Of a stretch of DNA of 64,000 bases, positions 1 through 64,000 are shown piece by piece. The notes below the pieces were generated by a model. That model was given only the letters and a program-made list of their open reading frames with translations. It ran no database searches and was not told the DNA's origin. Each line of letters starts with the position of its first letter. Position 1 is the stretch's first letter. The stretch lies in the NCBI GenBank assembly GCA_008360975.2, contig CM039196.1, forward strand, positions 10,086,263 to 10,150,262. The letters are read 5' to 3'. Origin of the DNA: Lichenostomus cassidix. Taxonomy: Eukaryota > Chordata > Aves > Passeriformes > Meliphagidae. Both the position numbers and the translations under genes were made by a program.

Positions 1-1900
1 CAGAGCTATTTATTCTGTTATGCTTTTCAACGACCTATTAATTTAATAGAAGGAATAAGCCCTTGCTTTGTACAGTTGCAGGTCTGCTGCTGCTCCTTCC
101 AGTTATGTGAGGTTATACCCAGGAGCAGTTGTCAAGTTCAAGGAGTGATACATAATTTGGCTGTCACTTAGGATTGGTACACTATGATTTCTCCTAATAA
201 AAATATCAAAAGTAGGAAGGAATCATCACTTTCACTCTGAGGACTTCAGATCACCAATTTAAAGAAAAACAAAATATGTGTTTCTATGAACAAGCATGTA
301 TTTTTTTTTTTTTACCTGAGACATCAGAAATGGATACTGAGGTGTTATCACTGAAACTGCATGGTTTTTCTCTCTCTCCTCTCCTCCCCTCATCTTCCAC
401 TTCAGCTGTTTTCTTACCATTTGATAACAATTCTGGTTCAGCTGCATTTTTATGCTATTTCATGGTAGACATTCCTGTTCACATGAGTCTGTTCCAGTGC
501 AACAAAGAAGAAAAAAAACTAGTAAGTGATTTTGTATCACATCGCCTCTTCTAGCAAAATATGTATTTAAGGGCCTTCTTAAAGGGAACTAATCTAACTT
601 GAGCACTCCCCTGATTTATGAGGCAAAATGTATCTGTCCTAAAGGCTTTTAAGTATGACCTATCTCCTCTTCTAGTGTGTGGATCAGCTGTTCCACACCA
701 TCCTGCAGAGAAGATGAAGGGAGAATCAGCCACACCTTGTGATTTGAACACAGTATAGAACTGAGCTGGCAGGAGAACCCAGCTCTTCTGCTTCCCCCAT
801 TTTCTAAATCCAAACTTACATAAAGATATGGTGATTTCCCCAATGGAATTAGAAACAGTGTGGATATTTAACAGTAATTCTGGCAGTTAAAACAGAGGGG
901 GCTAATGACATTTGCTGAGGAGGAGATAGGCTGGAGAAAGGGAAAGGCAGAGGAGCCTGAAGTTCTCCTCTTAGTTTGGATGGCAGATAATGAGACTTGT
1001 TCAAAATCTAGGACAGAACACCTTTAGACATGACAGGGTTCCAAATATCAGGGCAGGATGTAGTATTTTACTAAAATGCACCACCATGACAAGTGACCAG
1101 TTCCTGCACAGGAAGTTCTTCACTGCAGTCCTGTTTAAGAGCTGATCTCTCCTGGGCAATGCGGATGAGGATGAGACACAGTCAATGACAGTGTCCTGAG
1201 TGGAGTCCAAAAACCAAATTGGCAGTGCAGGTAGTGGACAATAAATTAGATTTTAAAAACTCTTTCGGGCTTAGTAACTTGAAATGAACCCAGCTGTGTC
1301 AGTTTAAGACAAGAAATATACCAAAAATATGTCAGTGTTCCAGGGGTGAACTGGAGGAGGTGGAAGCACAAATATCTGGAATTATTTGTATAAAGTCAAA
1401 TGTAATAAATCCATCAGTGCATTACTTGATCAGCTAGACACCAAGCCAGTATTAACATCATGGAAATGAGTATTGGAGAGCAAAATATTTTATGTCACTC
1501 ACAGCAACATGATTATTTTTAAGGACCCCGCTATCGAGGTTTGTCACCAGATTAAATTCCTGCCCAGACACAAGGGGCTGTGTTTTGCACCACTGTGATG
1601 GCTGCAGGTCACATCAAAGCTCATACGGATATCTCCGTATGGATCCATCGGATCCATCCTTGCACAAGGTTATCCTGCACCCCTCTGAACGCTCTGAGGC
1701 ATGGCACGGACAGAGGTGGGGCCGAGCTGGAAGCAGCTCACTAGTGCTTCACTTGAAAGTTAATCACCCAGTATCGGAATAAAACGGCCGTACAAAAAGG
1801 GTCATAAAGGTCAGGCAGGCATTTTACAGAAGGAAATTTAAAGCTTCTGACAACCTTTCCATTTCCCCTCTGGCTGCCCTACCTGGCAGCAGCTGCTGCC
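1..1900. other. Upstream flank, no gene seen
   Basis: About 1.9 kb of AT-rich sequence upstream of the CIT promoter. Open frames here are short, with no recognisable protein. I see a T run at 301-313 and a small inverted repeat at 1622-1641 (listed separately), and no exon of a neighbouring gene. Confidence 0.6.
1622..1658. repeat. Short inverted repeat followed by a tandem 9-mer
   Basis: CATACGGA (1622-1629), a 4-base loop and TCCGTATG (1634-1641) form a perfect 8-bp inverted repeat. GGATCCATC follows twice in tandem (1641-1649, 1650-1658). Function unknown; it may be chance. Confidence 0.6.
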
Positions 1901-1905
1901 AACTC

Positions 1906-1962
1906 TGACGTCTGCGGTAGGGTTGAGCCAGCTCCACTCGCAACTACTCGGGAATGAGTCAT
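1906..1962. promoter_or_regulatory. CRE-like and AP-1-like sites at the island edge
   Basis: TGACGTC at 1906-1912 resembles a CRE/ATF site. ATGAGTCAT at 1954-1962 is a perfect palindromic AP-1/NF-E2 core. Both lie just upstream of the CpG island. These are motif matches only; occupancy is not shown. Confidence 0.35.
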
Positions 1963-2204
1963 TTTTGCCTTTTAAGATTTGGCAAAGGAAAACAAGCAAA
2001 CAAAATAAAAAGGGTGAAATACACGACAAGCGGAAGCGAACCCGTGAGGGCAGAGCAGCACCGACAGCGTCCGAAGGCCTCCTCTGCCCGCTGCGGCTGC
2101 GGAGCTGCGGAACCCCCGGGCTCCCCTCACGGCTTCCCTCACGGCTCCCGCCCTCACGGGGCCGCCGCCGCTCCCGCGCAGGGTTCCGGCCCTTCCGGCC
2201 CACC

Positions 2205-2209
2205 ATTGG
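2205..2209 (-). promoter_or_regulatory. CIT: Inverted CCAAT box (NF-Y type)
   Basis: ATTGG on the + strand within CACCATTGGCCCG. It lies 58 bp upstream of the CHR-like element, the arrangement usual in late cell-cycle promoters, where NF-Y boxes lie just upstream of a CHR. Confidence 0.45.
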
Positions 2210-2223
2210 CCCGCGCTGTGGAA

Positions 2224-2232
2224 CCGGAAGTG
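2224..2232 (+). promoter_or_regulatory. CIT: ETS/GABP-type site
   Basis: CCGGAAGTG matches the core ETS-family site common in CpG-island promoters. It lies between the CCAAT box and the CHR-like element. Confidence 0.5.
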
Positions 2233-2262
2233 ATGTCGGCAGCGCCACTCCTCCCCGCGCCG

Positions 2263-2268
2263 TTCAAA
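2263..2268 (-). promoter_or_regulatory. CIT: CHR-like cell-cycle element
   Basis: TTCAAA on +, i.e. TTTGAA on the - strand, the core CHR sequence bound by DREAM/MuvB in G2/M genes. It is set in GC-rich sequence next to a CCAAT box. Citron kinase acts in cytokinesis, so such control would fit. A 6-bp match is weak alone; position and neighbours raise it. Confidence 0.4.
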
Positions 2269-2329
2269 CCCGGGCGGCGGTAATAGCGGGGCGCGCGCGG
2301 GGCCGCGGGAACGGCAGCTGAGGGCGGGG

Positions 2330-2670
2330 CGGGGCTGAGGGACCCGGGGGGCTGAGGGGAGAATGGAGCTTAGCACGGAGCGGGGCTGAGGGACCCGGGG
2401 GGCTGAGGGGAGAACGGAGCTTAGCACGGAGCGGGGCTGAGGGACCCGGGACACTGAGGGGAGCTTGGAGCCGGGAGAACCGGGCTTAGCACGGAGCGGC
2501 TCTGAGGGACTCGGGGCTCTGAGGGGGGCTCGGGGTCAGGAGAACGGGGCTTAGCACGGTGTTGCTCTGAGGGACTCTGGGGGCTGAGGGGAGAACAGGG
2601 ACTTGTGACAAGCCGCTCTGAGGGAGCCGGGGGGCTGAGGGGTCTCGGGTCCTCCCGCTGCAAGCTCCGG
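2330..2670 (+). repeat. GC-rich minisatellite, 51/65-bp units
   Basis: About five and a half copies of a unit with a CTGAGGG...GGCTGAGGGG core, most ending in TTAGCACGG. Units: 2330-2380 (51), 2381-2431 (51), 2432-2496 (65), 2497-2561 (65), 2562-2612 (51), then a decayed copy from 2613. The first two units differ by about one base; the others are diverged. Dense GGG and longer runs lie on the + strand, so DNA or transcribed RNA could form G-quadruplexes. The long open frame on the opposite strand with repeated proline/serine/arginine units is a by-product of this array. Confidence 0.9.
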
Positions 2671-2697
2671 AGTTTGGGGGCTCCGCGCCCTCCCAGC

Positions 2698-2832
2698 GAG
2701 GTGGTTGGAGTCACCGTCCCTGGAGGTGTTTAAGGAAAGACTGGCCGAGGCGCTGGGTGCCTCGGGGAAGTTGGCACGGTGGGGTTCGCTCACAGGTTGA
2801 ACTCGATTCAACCTAATTGCTTCTGTGCTTCT
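2698..2832 (+). mobile_element. CR1 LINE 3'-end fragment
   Basis: Contains the typical CR1 tail text GGAGTCACCGTCCCTGGAGG and TTTAAGGAAAGACTGGC, then CAGGTTGAACTCGATTCAAC and a degenerate 8-bp terminal repeat (ATTGCTTCTGTGCTTC). It is a short 5'-truncated non-coding relic in the sense direction, directly after the minisatellite and about 160 bp before the first coding exon. CR1 is the dominant LINE of birds and their relatives. Confidence 0.85.
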
Positions 2833-2993
2833 CCCCACTTTAATTGCAGGGAAGCTCCAGGCGCGTTTAAGTTTATAAATTTTGTCCCCAAGGAAATGCG
2901 GACGTTGCTTAAAGTACATCCCACCTCATCCTCGTTTTTTACTTAAAGTCAGCCAGTTAAGTGCCTCCTGAATGTCCCTGTTCTCTTTTTCAG

Positions 2994-3023
2994 GTGATCG
3001 TTTTTATGGGATAAGCTGTAAAG
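2994..3023 (+). promoter_or_regulatory. CIT: 5' leader piece with a two-codon upstream ORF
   Basis: Non-coding start of the first coding exon after acceptor CAG 2991-2993. It holds ATG 3006-3008, GGA and TAA 3012-3014, a Met-Gly-stop mini-ORF ending 9 bases before the CIT start. The same TAA is an in-frame stop that supports 3024 as the true start. Confidence 0.6.
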
Positions 3024-63565
<60,542 letters not shown>

Positions 63566-64000
63566 GTGAGTTTAGTAACTCCCTGCAGTAATTGAGGTAA
63601 TTCATGTAGTGCTCTAAGCCTTTGCTTTGGAGCAAACATCTAAAACCTTTCTGTATGCTTGAGAACATTTGTTTGTCAGCTAAAATGATAACAAATTGCA
63701 CCGTGCACTGACTCAAAGTGGAGTAGGCAGCAATTTCCTTTAATAAGATCTGGCATTTTTGGAGAGATGCAGAACAGAACTTGATTTTTTGAGATATTGG
63801 ACTGAGCTGTAATGATATCCTCAGAGATCTCTCCTCAGGACAAAAAGTTTAACCACTTGCCTTAGAGCAAGCTGGCACCCAGAAGCTCCTGTCCTCTCCT
63901 ATTCACAAACCAGAGGATGTTCCAGTCAAACTACCACTCCCTGGGGGGTTCTGCAGGTGACTTTGAAGGCACCAGTTCATTTTGCAATGTGACTGAGACT

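Larger units (their letters stand above)
2040..2720 (+). promoter_or_regulatory. CIT: CIT promoter CpG island
   Basis: GC- and CpG-dense block standing out from AT-rich flanks and ending about 300 bp before the first coding exon. It contains an inverted CCAAT box, an ETS site, a CHR-like element, GC boxes at 2323-2338 and a G-rich minisatellite. No TATA box is evident. The transcription start is probably near 2270-2340, and at least one non-coding exon must lie here because the ATG exon has a strong acceptor at 2991-2993. I could not fix the first donor: no strong GTRAG follows, and GCG|GTAATA at 2280 is one weak option. Confidence 0.75.

Noticed and set aside
1838..2321. Overlapping GC-rich frames on both strands in the CpG island
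   Set aside because: Stop-poor because of GC content, no conserved protein features, and all overlap the promoter.
1972..2454. 160-codon frame on the - strand with repeated Pro/Ser/Arg units
   Set aside because: It is the opposite strand of the G-rich minisatellite and CpG island; period and composition explain it fully.

Overview
The window is one end of a single vertebrate gene: CIT, encoding citron Rho-interacting kinase (CRIK, citron kinase), on the + strand. The translated exons match the citron family along their whole length. A CR1 LINE 3' end beside the promoter, compact introns and a few very old SINE-like relics point to a bird (or another archosaur or turtle). I cannot name the species.

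Layout. Bases 1-1900 are upstream sequence with no gene I can support. A CpG island at about 2040-2720 holds the promoter: an inverted CCAAT box, an ETS site and a CHR-like cell-cycle element. It also holds a G-rich minisatellite (2330-2670) and then a CR1 remnant (2698-2832). The start codon is at 3024. From there to 63565 I placed 40 coding exons. All use GT-AG introns, and every reading phase joins exactly, giving 5304 coding bases = 1768 residues with no frameshift or internal stop. The last intron runs off the window, so the end of the CNH domain and the C-terminal tail are missing.

Protein order: N-terminal region (1-96); AGC-type kinase domain (about 97-370); AGC tail with hydrophobic motif (371-421); very long coiled coil (about 446-1330); serine/proline-rich linker; C1 zinc finger (1405-1453); PH domain (about 1485-1605); start of the CNH domain (about 1636 onward, cut at 1768). 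In the known family this protein acts at the cleavage furrow and midbody in cytokinesis.

The kinase exons are separated from the coiled-coil exons by two introns of about 7 kb (9975-17262 and 17444-24450). Shortly after these, intron 10 carries a candidate polyadenylation site that would give a short kinase-only form. Intron 8 has a CpG-rich patch that could be an internal promoter. The coiled coil is built largely of phase-0 exons that can be skipped without a frameshift. An alternative acceptor inside exon 30 would remove a 15-residue basic insert.

I found no RNA gene, CRISPR array, intact mobile element or second protein gene. Nothing here looks like a new biological system. The points worth checking concern isoform control of citron and the odd make-up of its promoter.
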